Shown piece after piece: positions 7,932 through 16,750 of a stretch of DNA of 64,000 nucleotides. The translations under genes were made by a program, and so were the position numbers. Numbering within the stretch: position 1 is the stretch's first letter; each line of letters begins with the position of its first letter. The notes beneath the pieces were generated by a model. The model made no database searches and was not told the origin of the DNA. It saw only the letters and a program-made list of their open reading frames with translations. Where the stretch lies: positions 124,001-188,000 of the forward strand of contig NZ_LQPZ01000016.1 in the NCBI RefSeq assembly GCF_002102395.1, in the 5' to 3' direction. The stretch is from Mycolicibacillus trivialis. Its GTDB lineage: Bacteria; Actinomycetota; Actinomycetes; Mycobacteriales; Mycobacteriaceae.

Positions 7932-9383
7932 ATGCACGACACCGGCCGGGTGCCGCGCACCTTCTTCGGCCACCCGCGGGTGCTGGCCGACCTGTTCGGA
8001 CTCGAACTGTGGGAACGGTTCTCGTTCTACGGGATGCAGGGCATCGTCCTGTACTACATGTATTTCACGGTCGGCCAGGGCGGGCTGGGCATCGACCGGA
8101 CGTTGGCTACCGGCCTCGTCGGCGCCTACGGCGGCGGGGTGTATCTGGCGACCATCCTGGGGGCCTGGCTCGCCGACCGGGTGGCCGGTGGCGAACGGGT
8201 GCTGTTCGCCAGCGCCGTGCTGGTCGCGGCCGGACATCTCGGACTGGCGGTGCTGCCCGGTGCGGCCGGGCTGACCGTCGGACTGGTCGCGATCGCGCTG
8301 GGCAGCGGCGGGGTCAAGGCGACCGCGACCGCCATCGTCGGTGCGCTCTACGGCACCGACGACCCGCGCCGTGACGCCGGCTTCCTGCTGTTCTACCTCG
8401 GCGTCAACATCGGCGCGCTGCTCGGCCCGCTGCTGACCGGGCTGCTGCAGAGCACGCTGGGTTTCCACTACGGCTTCGGGGCGGCGGCCGCCGGGATGGC
8501 CGCCGGGCTGGCCCAGTACACCCGGGCCCGAAACCGGCTGCCCGACGCGGCGCGAGAGGTACCCCGCCCGCTCGGCGACGTCGCGCGGAACCGCCTGCTC
8601 GTCGCCGCCCCGCTGGCAATGGCGGGCGTTCTCGCCGCGGTCCTCACCGGCGTACTGACCGCCGCGAACCTCGCCGCGGTGATGGCGGCGGCGGCCGGGT
8701 TGGCCGCACTCGGCTATTTCGCGGTGATCCTGTCCAGTCGACAGGTCAGCGGCATCGAACGTCGTCGGGTCCTGGGCTTCATCCCGCTGTTTCTGGCCAG
8801 CATGGCGTTTTGGTCGCTGTTCCAGCAGCAGTTCACCGTGCTGGCGATCTACTCCGATCAGCGGCTGAACCGAATGCTGTTCGGCTGGCAGATCCCCCCG
8901 AGTTGGGTGCAGGCGATCAACCCGGTGTTCATCGTGGTGTTCTCCGGGGTCTTCGCCGCGCTGTGGACCAAACTCGGTGAACGCCAGCCCAGTTCGACGG
9001 TGAAGTTCGCGATCGGGTTGACGACCATGGGGCTGGCTTTCCTGGCATTCCTGCCGCTGACCGGTGGCGGGCCCGGCGGCACCCCGCTGGTCGCGATCGT
9101 CGGCATCCTGTTCCTGTTCACGGTGGCTGAGCTGTTCCTGTCCCCGATCGGGCTGTCGGTGTCGACCAAGCTGGCGCCGAAGGCGTTCCACACCCAATTG
9201 GTGGCGTTGTTCTTCCTGTCGGTCTCGCTGGGCACCACCGCGGCAGGCATGCTCGCCGGGCACTACGACCCGGGCAACGAAGCGCCCTACTTCGGGCTGG
9301 TCGGTGGGATCGCGGTCGCGCTGGGGGTGGGCTTGGCGGTCGCGGCACCGTGGATCCGGCAGCTGATGGAGGGCGTGCGCTGA
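7932..9383 (+). CDS. POT/PTR2-family proton-coupled peptide transporter
   Basis: A 483-residue major-facilitator protein. The POT-family signature ELWERFSFYGMQGIVLYYM lies at residues ~25-43 (E..ERF..YG, used in proton coupling), followed by twelve to fourteen hydrophobic helices. FLLFYLGVNIGALLGPLLTG near residue 155 matches the second family signature (FYxxINxG). FWSLFQQQFTVLAIYSDQRLNR near 295 matches the helix-7 region. Members import di- and tripeptides with protons across the cytoplasmic membrane. It starts 8 bases after the DUF7159-like gene. Confidence 0.93.
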   Translation: MHDTGRVPRTFFGHPRVLADLFGLELWERFSFYGMQGIVLYYMYFTVGQGGLGIDRTLATGLVGAYGGGVYLATILGAWLADRVAGGERVLFASAVLVAAGHLGLAVLPGAAGLTVGLVAIALGSGGVKATATAIVGALYGTDDPRRDAGFLLFYLGVNIGALLGPLLTGLLQSTLGFHYGFGAAAAGMAAGLAQYTRARNRLPDAAREVPRPLGDVARNRLLVAAPLAMAGVLAAVLTGVLTAANLAAVMAAAAGLAALGYFAVILSSRQVSGIERRRVLGFIPLFLASMAFWSLFQQQFTVLAIYSDQRLNRMLFGWQIPPSWVQAINPVFIVVFSGVFAALWTKLGERQPSSTVKFAIGLTTMGLAFLAFLPLTGGGPGGTPLVAIVGILFLFTVAELFLSPIGLSVSTKLAPKAFHTQLVALFFLSVSLGTTAAGMLAGHYDPGNEAPYFGLVGGIAVALGVGLAVAAPWIRQLMEGVR

Positions 9384-9832
9384 GTGCTTTGCGGCGGGCG
9401 CCGCGCCCGCCCCGCGCTTCTCGCTGACTGTGCAGCGAGTCGACGACGAAAGCGCTCGATCGGCGCAACACACCGCACACTCAGCGCGGGACCGCCCGGC
9501 GGGAGACCGTTCGGAGCGCGGCCCCGCCCGTCGAGCAGGTACGCTGGCGACAACCGCTACGGCTCGGGGTCTCGAATACCACCTCCCGCGGCGCCGGCCT
9601 GCATCACCAAGTTCCACCGGTCGGGGCCGGGAGACCACCCGGCCGACCAACCCGCAGATCCGCGAACAGACGGAACATCCGCGAACAGATCGAACAGCCG
9701 ATCGCGGAGCGACGAGTCGAACGCCGGTACGAGCGGATCGCGGCGACCGAGCCAGACGAACGGAAGTAATCACGCCATGCGCTACCCGACCACGCCCGCG
9801 GCGCCCGACTGTCTCCAGAAGTCTGTAAGCTG
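9384..9832. other. 449-bp intergenic stretch with a 13-bp direct repeat
   Basis: I see no gene here. The stretch lies between the transporter stop and the desaturase start. It carries a direct repeat ATCCGCGAACAGA at 9658-9670 and 9677-9689 (period 19), and a related GATCGAACAG at 9689-9698. A GC-rich segment just after the transporter (about 9391-9420) could fold and end its transcript. The rest is presumably the desaturase control region. Confidence 0.4.
9658..9689. repeat. 13-bp direct repeat upstream of the desaturase gene
   Basis: ATCCGCGAACAGA occurs twice, starting at 9658 and 9677, about 145 bases before the desaturase start. Period 19 places the copies nearly two helix turns apart, as is common for a regulator binding side by side. 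No regulator is identified. Confidence 0.4.
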
Positions 9833-10963
9833 TTGACGGCCATCTCCGACGTCGCCGAATACGCCCACCTCTCCGCCGACGACCTGCATCAGCTCGGGTC
9901 CGAACTGGACTCGATCCGCCGCGATGTCGAAGAGTCCCTCGGCGAGCGCGACCGCGCCTACATCCGGCGCACCATCGTCGTGCACCGTTGGCTGGAGATC
10001 GCGGCGCGGTTGCTCATCGCGGTGAGCCGCGGCCGTGCCGGCTGGCTGTTGGGGACCACGGCGCTGGCCGCGGCCAAGAGCATCGAGAACATGGAACTCG
10101 GCCACAACATCTGCCACGGGCAGTGGGACTGGATGAACGACCCGGAGATCCACTCCAGTAGTTGGGAGTGGGACATGGCCGGTGTCTCGGCGCACTGGCG
10201 ACACTCGCACAACTACCGGCACCACGTCTACACCAACGTCCTCGACATGGACGACGACCTCGGGTTCGGTGTCATGCGGGTTACCCCCGACCAGAAATGG
10301 AAGCCCAGCAACCTGTTGCAGCCGGTGCGCAGCCTGCTCTTGGCGGTGCTGTTCGAGTGGGGTATCGCGATGCAGGGGTTGCACACGACCCGACGGGCCG
10401 CGGTGAACGGTGCGGAGAAGACCGCCCGCGCTCGCACGCTGGTCGCCAAGATCACCCGCCAGATCGTCAAGGATTACCTGGTGTTCCCGGTTCTCACCCT
10501 CACCCGGTGGCGCCGCACCCTGGCCGCCAACGCCGTCGCGAACCTGATCCGCAACGTGTGGGCGTACCTGGTGATCTGCTGCGGGCACTTCGCCGACGGT
10601 GCGGAGAAATTCAGCGCCGCCGTGCTCGACAATGAGACCAAACCCGAGTGGTACCTGCGGCAACTGCTCGGTACGGCCAACTTCAACGCCGGGCCGGTGA
10701 TGGCGCTGATGAGCGGCAACCTGTGCTACCAGATCGAACACCACCTCTTCCCGGACCTGCCGAGCAACCGGTACCCGGAGGTCGCCGCACGGGTGCGGGC
10801 GGTGTGTGCCCGCTTCGACCTGCCGTACACGACCGGGCCACTGTTGCGCCAGTACCTGCTGACCGTGCGCACGGTCTGGCGGTTGGCGCTGCCGAACCGG
10901 TTCCACGCCGACGGCGATGCCGCAGCGCCGCTGCTGCGCCGCCCGGCTGCGGGCGCCGCGTAG
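9833..10963 (+). CDS. desA3: DesA3-type membrane acyl-CoA delta-9 desaturase
   Basis: A 376-residue membrane di-iron desaturase. The three histidine boxes are complete: GHNICHGQWDWMNDPEIHSS (residues ~90-110), HWRHSHNYRHHVYTN (~121-135) and QIEHHLFPDLPSNR (~300-313). From memory, the text is close to M. tuberculosis DesA3, which converts stearoyl-CoA to oleoyl-CoA; this copy is shorter at the C-terminus. Start TTG 9833 gives MTAISDVAEYAHL, matching the family start. It is not next to an oxidoreductase partner, unlike the Rv3229c-Rv3230c pair, so it may be an additional paralogue. Confidence 0.85.
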   Translation: MTAISDVAEYAHLSADDLHQLGSELDSIRRDVEESLGERDRAYIRRTIVVHRWLEIAARLLIAVSRGRAGWLLGTTALAAAKSIENMELGHNICHGQWDWMNDPEIHSSSWEWDMAGVSAHWRHSHNYRHHVYTNVLDMDDDLGFGVMRVTPDQKWKPSNLLQPVRSLLLAVLFEWGIAMQGLHTTRRAAVNGAEKTARARTLVAKITRQIVKDYLVFPVLTLTRWRRTLAANAVANLIRNVWAYLVICCGHFADGAEKFSAAVLDNETKPEWYLRQLLGTANFNAGPVMALMSGNLCYQIEHHLFPDLPSNRYPEVAARVRAVCARFDLPYTTGPLLRQYLLTVRTVWRLALPNRFHADGDAAAPLLRRPAAGAA

Positions 10964-10987
10964 CGCCGACCCCCTGGTTGTTGTGAC

Positions 10988-12154
10988 CTAGTCGGCGGCC
11001 CGGCGCAGCCGGAAACTGTGCAGCTGCAGATAGCCGCGCACCCGCCGTGGTGGGCGCCGCGACACCCGGAACCGCGGGTCGTCCTCCAACTCGCCGGCCA
11101 TCGCCTCGTCGACGCGAATGGTGCCGCGACGCGCCAGCCCGGTGATGCGGGCCGCGACGTTGACCACCTCGCCGTAGACGTCGCCGCCGCGGCGCAACAC
11201 CGGCCCGAAGGCCAGACCCGCGTGCACCGGCGGCAGCCGGTCATCGGCGCCGATCCGCTCCAGCGAACCCAGCGCGATCTCCGCGGCCGCCGCCGCGTCC
11301 GGCGCGATGAACATCACCTCGTCGCCGAGGTTCTTGATCACCTTGCCGCCGTGGGCCAGCGCGCACTCCAGCACGATCGACTCGAACGGTTCGAGCAGCG
11401 CCGCCAGCTCCGCGCTGCTCAGCCCCCGGGTCAGCCGGGTGAACCCGGTGATGTCGATGAAGCCGACCGCGGCGGACCGGTCGTCGTGCAGGTCGGAGAC
11501 GTCGGCGGGCAGCAGGGCGCGGCCGGCCTCGACGGCCAGGTGCCTACGCCACACGTAGACCGTGGTGCGTTCCAGGGTGGGCAGCAGGTCGGCGGAGACC
11601 GTCATCGCCTGCTGGGCGACGTGCTCGGCCAGCAGCGGGTCGTCGGCGGCCTGTTCGTCGGCGATCCGGGTGCCCAACACGTCGGCGAGCAGCCCGGTCT
11701 GCACCACCGCCAGCCGGGAGAACAGGTGACCGAACGGGCGGGCCAGCGCGACCGTACCGGCCATGTCCAGGATGCCGCCGTCGATCAGGGCGGCGACGTC
11801 GCGCAGCGCGTCGATGTCGGCGCTGGTGAAGACCCGTTCCTCGTCGCCGACCTCGGCGAAGCCCAGCGCCCGCCACAGCCGCTGAGCGTCCTCCAGCGCG
11901 ATGCCGGCCTGCTCGGCGACCTGGGAGCGGGTGTAGCGGCCCGCGCCGGCGAGGATGCCGCTGGTCACCTTCTCGGTGGGGGACAGGTCGCCGTCGGGCT
12001 CGGCGTGGTCGTCGCCGCCGGCGCCGCCGAGCAACGCCAGCACAGCGGCGAGCACGTTGTCGCCGCCGTACCGGGCCAGGTCGCGCACCGGGGTCGGCAG
12101 CAACTGCGCGACCCAGTTGAGGGTGTCGCGCACCGGATCGCCGAGGTCATTCAC
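10988..12154 (-). CDS. Class III adenylyl cyclase with N-terminal regulatory domain
   Basis: About 388 residues from GTG 12154; an ATG at 12190 would add 12. The C-terminal ~170 residues are a class III cyclase homology domain: GFIDITGFTRLTRGLSSAEL carries the first metal aspartate, KVIKNLGDEVMFIAP the second, and YGEVVNVAARITGLARRG the transition-state Asn/Arg region. The N-terminal half has an HTH-like piece (GRYTRSQVAEQAGIALEDAQRLWRALGF) and an alpha-helical segment like the autoinhibitory module of mycobacterial Rv1264/Rv2212 cyclases. It should make cAMP from ATP in the cytoplasm. It is divergent from the SDR gene at 12231. Confidence 0.88.
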   Translation of the reverse strand: MNDLGDPVRDTLNWVAQLLPTPVRDLARYGGDNVLAAVLALLGGAGGDDHAEPDGDLSPTEKVTSGILAGAGRYTRSQVAEQAGIALEDAQRLWRALGFAEVGDEERVFTSADIDALRDVAALIDGGILDMAGTVALARPFGHLFSRLAVVQTGLLADVLGTRIADEQAADDPLLAEHVAQQAMTVSADLLPTLERTTVYVWRRHLAVEAGRALLPADVSDLHDDRSAAVGFIDITGFTRLTRGLSSAELAALLEPFESIVLECALAHGGKVIKNLGDEVMFIAPDAAAAAEIALGSLERIGADDRLPPVHAGLAFGPVLRRGGDVYGEVVNVAARITGLARRGTIRVDEAMAGELEDDPRFRVSRRPPRRVRGYLQLHSFRLRRAAD

Positions 12155-12230
12155 CGCACCCAGTATTACCGCTTTCCGCCGGTCCGGCATCGCCCGACCG
12201 CAGCGCGCTGGTGTGACATGGTTAACCACC

Positions 12231-13070
12231 ATGACGACCATCACCGGACTGCGCATCGCGATCACCGGCGGCGCCCAGGGCATCGGCCGCGCCATCGCCG
12301 AGGCGCTGATCGCCGCGGGCGCCCGGGTCGCGCTCGGTGACGTGCAGGAGGACGCGGTCCGCGCAACAGCCGCCGAGCTCGGCGACGGCGCCGGCGGGCA
12401 TCGGCTCGACGTGGCCGATCCGGCCAGCATCGCATCGTTCCTCGACGCCGCGACCGCGCAGCTCGGCGGGCTGGACGTGCTGGTCAACAACGCCGGCATC
12501 ATGCCGATCGGGCCGTTCCTGACCGAGGAGCCGACGCTGACCGCCCGCACCATCGAGATCGACCTGATGGGCGTGCTGACCGCCACCAGGTTGGCCGGGA
12601 CCCGGTTCGCCGACCGCGGCCACGGCCACATCGTCAACATCGCCTCGGTGATGGGCACGCTGGCCTCCCCGAACGCCGCCACCTACTGCGCGGCCAAGCA
12701 CGCCGTAGTCGGTTTCAGCGCCGCGCTGCGCCAGGAGTGGCGCGGCAGCGGGGTGGCGATCTCGGCGATCTGCCCCGGCTTCGTGCGCACCGAACTGATC
12801 GCCGGCATGACCGCGCCGCCACTGCTTGACCGCTTCCTGGTCTGCGAACCGGAGAAGGTCGCGACGGCCGTTGTCGACGAGATCCGACGCGGCCGGTCGC
12901 GCACCGTGTTCGTGCCCAAGGCGGTGGGTTGGGTGTCGCGCGGCTCGGCGCCGCTGCCGACACCGCTGGTCGATGCGGTGTTCCGGCTCTCCGGCGGTAA
13001 CAAGGTCACCACCGAACTGGACCGTGAGGCCCGCGCCGCCTACCAAGCCCGCACCGAAGGAGGCCGTTGA
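12231..13070 (+). CDS. Short-chain dehydrogenase/reductase
   Basis: A 279-residue classical SDR. TGGAQGIGRAIAEAL at residues ~10-24 is the nucleotide-binding Gly motif, VLVNNAGIMPIG the NNAG motif, and the catalytic set is IVNIASVM (Ser) with TYCAAKHAV (Tyr-x-x-x-Lys). Aspartate in ALGDVQED at the end of beta-2 suggests NAD(H) preference. Start ATG 12231 excludes the low-quality upstream extension. Its stop overlaps the next gene's start (TTGA), so the two are probably translated together. Substrate unknown. Confidence 0.9.
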   Translation: MTTITGLRIAITGGAQGIGRAIAEALIAAGARVALGDVQEDAVRATAAELGDGAGGHRLDVADPASIASFLDAATAQLGGLDVLVNNAGIMPIGPFLTEEPTLTARTIEIDLMGVLTATRLAGTRFADRGHGHIVNIASVMGTLASPNAATYCAAKHAVVGFSAALRQEWRGSGVAISAICPGFVRTELIAGMTAPPLLDRFLVCEPEKVATAVVDEIRRGRSRTVFVPKAVGWVSRGSAPLPTPLVDAVFRLSGGNKVTTELDREARAAYQARTEGGR

Positions 13071-13759
13071 CCATGCCGCGCGCCGAGCTGACCGGACTGC
13101 CCGCCATCCCCGAGACCGCGCTGAGCGACGCACTGGTCGCCACCCTGCCGGCGAACGACGCCCCCGCCCCCTGGGAGTGCCACTGCACCGGCCTGGTGTG
13201 GCTGGGACGCGGCGGGAAGGCCGCCACCGCGGCGCTACCGCCGGCGCTGCGCGGCAGCGCCGGACTGGTCACCGTGGGCGGGTTCGTGCGCTACACCGAC
13301 ACCCCGGTCGGCGCCTACGACGAGGTGCTCGGCATCGTCGGGTCGCGCAGCGGAGTGCGCCCGTGGGGCCACGTCGCGTTCATGGCGGTGGATTCCCCGG
13401 CCAGCCTGGTCGGCGGGCGCACCAACTGGGCGATGCCGAAGACCCTGGCCCGCTTCGACGGCGATCCGGCCTCGGCCATGACCGCTGCGGGCGCCGACGG
13501 GGACTGGCGGGTGCAAGCCCGGGTGCGGCCGCTGGGCCCGGCGGTCCCGCTGCGTCTCACCGGCACCGCGCGCCAGCAGTTCGCCGACGGCCGGGTCGGG
13601 CACAGCCGGTTGGTCTGTTCGGCGCGGGCGCGGCCCGCACTGGTCAGCGTGACGGTGACGTCGGCGGGCAGCCTGCCGCAGTGGCTGCGGCCGGGCCGCC
13701 GGCTCGGGGCCGTGCTGGAGTCGGCGCGGTTCACCCTCGCCGCGCCGCGCTTCGACTAA
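13067..13759 (+). CDS. Acetoacetate decarboxylase-family protein
   Basis: A 230-residue protein starting at TTG 13067 (ATG 13073 is possible). GAYDEVLGIVGSRSG, GHVAFMAVDSPASLVGGRTNWAMPK and the beta-rich C-terminus match the acetoacetate decarboxylase (ADC) superfamily, including the motif resembling GRE..W..PK. In true ADCs a lysine forms the Schiff base; a lysine is present in AMPKTLARF, but assignment to a particular reaction is not safe. It overlaps the SDR stop by 4 bases and converges with the ThrE gene, sharing 4 bases at the 3' ends. Confidence 0.8.
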   Translation: MTMPRAELTGLPAIPETALSDALVATLPANDAPAPWECHCTGLVWLGRGGKAATAALPPALRGSAGLVTVGGFVRYTDTPVGAYDEVLGIVGSRSGVRPWGHVAFMAVDSPASLVGGRTNWAMPKTLARFDGDPASAMTAAGADGDWRVQARVRPLGPAVPLRLTGTARQQFADGRVGHSRLVCSARARPALVSVTVTSAGSLPQWLRPGRRLGAVLESARFTLAAPRFD

Positions 13760-15144
13760 TCGGGCCGGTGGTTGCGCCCGCCCCGCCGGACCCGCGGTAG
13801 TCGGATCCCGGCGAGCTGCGGGAACCAGCGCCCGTTGTCGCCCTGATGGTGGTGCAGTTCCTGCGGCATGTGCCGGGCGCGGCTGAGTTCGCGGCGCACC
13901 GAGGGCGCCAGCAGCGGCCCGAGCACCGCACCGGCGCCCAGCGCCAGCGCCAGCCCGGCCGCCATGCCGAGGCTGCCCGAGGCCGCCGACTGCCCATTGA
14001 CCAGCTGCACGAAACCACGGAACAGCGTGAGCCCGGGAACCAGCGGCACCACACCGGAGACGATGATCACCAGCGGAGTCACCCGCATCCGCGGCGCCAG
14101 GATGCTGCCGACCAGACCGGTCGCCAACGCGGCGACGAACGAGCTCACGATGATCCCGGCGTCGATGAGCTGCATGCCGAAGAAGATCAGCGACGCGATC
14201 GCGCCGGCCGCCCCGGCGGCCACCGCCGCCCTCGGCTGGGCGTAGCCGGCGAGTGCGGCCGCGCCGGCGCCGACCGCCCCGGCCACCGCGTACAGCGGCA
14301 CCGGCAGCGCGGCCAGCGGCATCGCCGGGCTGACGTAGACGTGCACCCCGAGCGCGGAGCCGATCCGCACCGCCACGGTGACGCCGACCAGGATGCCCGC
14401 CGAGGAGATCAGGATGTCCATCATGCGGGAGGCGGCGGTGAGCTGGTAGCCGGTGATGGCGTCCTGGAACGAACCCACGGTGGCCAAACCGGACAGCAGG
14501 ACCACGATGTTGGCGGCCACGACCGGGGAGACCGGGGTGTGTTCGGGCAGCCAACCCACGGCGTGCAACCCGATCGCCACGCTGGTCGCGATCAGGGCGG
14601 CGGTGACCTGCTGGAACAGCAGCGGCACGTGGTGGCGGTTGAGGACACGGCCCACCCGGTCGATCAGCGCGGTGGTGATCCCGGAGATCAATGCCACCAG
14701 CGGCACGGCGCCGATGAGCACCGAGAAGGCGGCGGCCATGCACGCCCAACTGACGGTGGCGACCCACCGCGGGTAGGGGTGCCCCAGGTTCTCCAGCGCG
14801 TCGAGCTGGCCCTGCACCCACTCCGGTTCCGGGATGGTGTCGACGACCTGCTGGGCGAGGTTGGTGGCGGCCTGCAGCCGGCTGTAGTCCAGCGAGCGGG
14901 TCTGCACCAGATACATCGCGGTGACCGGCGCGCCGGGCACCTTGCGCGGCACCGACACCGTGATGGAGTTCGCGGTGATGTCGACCTGGGTATTGGACAG
15001 CCCGTAGGCCGACGCCACCCCGATGACGGTGGCGGCGACGTCGGCGGTGCCGGCCTGCGAGCCGAGCATCAGCTGACCGAACCGCAGTGAGATGTCCAGG
15101 ATCCGACGGACTCGGGCTTCGTCCATGCGCGCCATCAGCGGCAC
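13756..15144 (-). CDS. ThrE-family threonine/serine exporter
   Basis: A 462-residue protein. The N-terminal ~120 residues form the soluble ThrE domain (FGQLMLGSQAGTADVAATVIGVASAYGL, then VDITANSITVSV and RLQAATNLAQQVVD). Ten or so membrane helices follow, among them LIGAVPLVALISGITTALIDRVGR, VVAANIVVLLSGLATVGSFQDAITGY and VVPLVPGLTLFRGFVQLVNG. The family exports threonine and serine by proton exchange. An internal ATG at 15126 (MDEARVRR) is an alternative start. It is convergent with the ADC-like gene. Confidence 0.9.
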   Translation of the reverse strand: MPLMARMDEARVRRILDISLRFGQLMLGSQAGTADVAATVIGVASAYGLSNTQVDITANSITVSVPRKVPGAPVTAMYLVQTRSLDYSRLQAATNLAQQVVDTIPEPEWVQGQLDALENLGHPYPRWVATVSWACMAAAFSVLIGAVPLVALISGITTALIDRVGRVLNRHHVPLLFQQVTAALIATSVAIGLHAVGWLPEHTPVSPVVAANIVVLLSGLATVGSFQDAITGYQLTAASRMMDILISSAGILVGVTVAVRIGSALGVHVYVSPAMPLAALPVPLYAVAGAVGAGAAALAGYAQPRAAVAAGAAGAIASLIFFGMQLIDAGIIVSSFVAALATGLVGSILAPRMRVTPLVIIVSGVVPLVPGLTLFRGFVQLVNGQSAASGSLGMAAGLALALGAGAVLGPLLAPSVRRELSRARHMPQELHHHQGDNGRWFPQLAGIRLPRVRRGGRNHRPD

Positions 15145-15303
15145 ACCCGAGGCGGGCTGCCGGGTCGGTGGTTCGGTCGTCGTGGCACTGGCAAAACCTT
15201 AGAACAACTCCGGGCCGGCCAGCACCCTGCGGGCCGGGCCACCGGGTCGGGGTCAGCGCTGCACGGTACTGGCCGGGGGCGACGAGGTGGCGGCCGGGGC
15301 GGC

Positions 15304-15909
15304 TCAGGGCGACGGCGGCGGTTCAGCGGCGATCCCGCGTACCGCGCGCTCGAGAGCGTGTCGGGCGACCGGATCGGTGACCGCCTGCGAGCGCAGCAGC
15401 AGGGTCCCCGGGAGGTCCACGACGCAGTAGCGCACGGTGGTGACGGCCGCGGAGTCGCGCCGGTCCCACAGCGCCGTGGCCAGTTTCACCAGCAGCACCC
15501 CGAGCTCCTTCTGCCGCAGGCGCAGCAGGGCGCGCCCGTCGTCGGTGAGCTCGGCGGTCATCAGATCGTCGACGTCGGCCGACAGCAGCAATCGCGCCGC
15601 CTCGGCGTCCGCGTCGGCATAACCGGCCGGTGCAAGTGCCGCGGCGACCAGGCCGTCGACGGCGGCGCCGCCGGCCATGGCCTGCGCGACGGCCTCTCGC
15701 TGGAACGCCAGGAAGTCTTCGGCCTCGCGGGCCCACACCTGCGCGAGCAGGCCGTCGCGCGAGCCGAAGGCGTGATAGACGGCGCCGTTGGAGGCGCCCG
15801 ACAGCGCGCTCAAGGCGCGGACGGTCACCCCGGTCATGCCGTGTTCGACCCAGAGCGCCCGCGCGTGGTCGGCGAGGGTCGCCCGGTCGTACCGGCGCGG
15901 GCGGCCCAC
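15304..15909 (-). CDS. TetR-family transcriptional regulator
   Basis: A 201-residue regulator beginning at GTG 15909 (VGRPRRYDRATLADHARALWVEHG). The HTH is VTVRALSALSGASNGAVYHAFGSRDGLLAQVW at residues ~28-59. The rest is a helical ligand/dimer domain. Its start is one base after the stop of the enoyl-CoA hydratase gene, so both form one transcript. A perfect inverted repeat (16618-16630) just upstream of that transcript is the natural candidate for its operator. An acyl-CoA-type ligand is plausible from the partner gene, not proven. Confidence 0.9.
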   Translation of the reverse strand: MGRPRRYDRATLADHARALWVEHGMTGVTVRALSALSGASNGAVYHAFGSRDGLLAQVWAREAEDFLAFQREAVAQAMAGGAAVDGLVAAALAPAGYADADAEAARLLLSADVDDLMTAELTDDGRALLRLRQKELGVLLVKLATALWDRRDSAAVTTVRYCVVDLPGTLLLRSQAVTDPVARHALERAVRGIAAEPPPSP

Positions 15910-15910
15910 G

Positions 15911-16579
15911 TCAGCCCCCGGGGTTCGGCCGGCGCAGGGCGTCCAGCGCGTCGGCGAACAGTCGGGTTTTGATCGTGCCGAGGGTGGTGCGGTCCTTGCC
16001 GGCGAGCTTCCGGACCAGGTCCGCGGCCCGCTCATTGAGTTCGGCCAGGGGCGCGGCAGCGTCGACCAGCCCGGCGGCGACGGCGTCGGCGGCCGGGTAG
16101 CGCCGGCCGGTCGACATCGCGTCGAGTGCCGCGCGCGGCGTCAGCTTGGCAGTGATCAGGGCCGTCATCCCGGGGGTGAACGGGATGTTGATGTCGACCT
16201 CGGGGAAGCAGAAGTAGCCGCGGTCGTCGCGCATGACCCGCCAGTCGTGGGCCAGGGCGAGCATCGCTCCGGCGCCGAACGCGTGGCCGTTGACCGCGGC
16301 GACGGTCGACACCGGCAGCGTCAACACCCGCGCGAACAGCGATTGGACGCGGTCGACGTAGGCGTCGAGCTGGTCGAAGTGTTGGCCTACCCAGTCCAGA
16401 TCCAGGCCGTTGGAGTAGTACTTGCCGACGCCGGTGGTGAGGAGCGCTGCCGGTTCGGTGGTCGCCTCGAGGTCATCGAGGGCGGTCTCGACGGAGGTGA
16501 GCCAGTCCGGTGAGAAGCGGTTCTCGTCGTCGCCGAGGTCGAGGGTCCAAAGCGGGCCGTCGTTGGTGAGCGTGGCCAT
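15911..16579 (-). CDS. Enoyl-CoA hydratase/isomerase-family protein
   Basis: A 222-residue crotonase-fold protein. TTGVGKYYSNGLDLDWVGQ near residue 48 provides the first oxyanion-hole segment, and VAAVNGHAFGAGAMLALAHDWRVM near 93-116 the second. FCFPEVDINIPFTPGMTALI follows at the usual place. YSNGLDLDW and the short length resemble the delta3,delta2-enoyl-CoA isomerase branch rather than classical hydratases. It probably acts in beta-oxidation of unsaturated acyl-CoAs. It is the first gene of an operon with the TetR gene directly downstream. Confidence 0.88.
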   Translation of the reverse strand: MATLTNDGPLWTLDLGDDENRFSPDWLTSVETALDDLEATTEPAALLTTGVGKYYSNGLDLDWVGQHFDQLDAYVDRVQSLFARVLTLPVSTVAAVNGHAFGAGAMLALAHDWRVMRDDRGYFCFPEVDINIPFTPGMTALITAKLTPRAALDAMSTGRRYPAADAVAAGLVDAAAPLAELNERAADLVRKLAGKDRTTLGTIKTRLFADALDALRRPNPGG

Positions 16580-16601
16580 GGGTTGCTCCTTGGGTCGGGC
16601 G

Positions 16602-16630
16602 GTTACCGGAGAGTAACAGAGCGGTGCTCT
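16602..16630. promoter_or_regulatory. Candidate TetR operator(s) upstream of the enoyl-CoA hydratase/TetR operon
   Basis: AGAGC-GGT-GCTCT at 16618-16630 is a perfect 5-3-5 inverted repeat. Directly adjacent, GTTAC and GTAAC at 16602-16606 and 16613-16617 form a second inverted repeat. Both lie 22-50 bases before the hydratase start (16579), where a repressor would block the promoter. Autoregulation by the TetR protein at 15304-15909 is inferred. Confidence 0.5.
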
Positions 16631-16750
16631 AAAACGGGTGTCGTGGCCGCATGAGTACGGTCAGGGTCGCGAGGGGTCCGGCCGGTCGCGGGGCCCGCCG
16701 TCGCACCCCTGCTGGCCGCCCGACCCGCGTTCCGCCTGGAAGGAGCACCT

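Noticed and set aside
7833..9773. A 646-residue minus-strand frame across the peptide transporter
   Set aside because: The plus-strand transporter has clear POT signatures and helices; the antisense frame has none.
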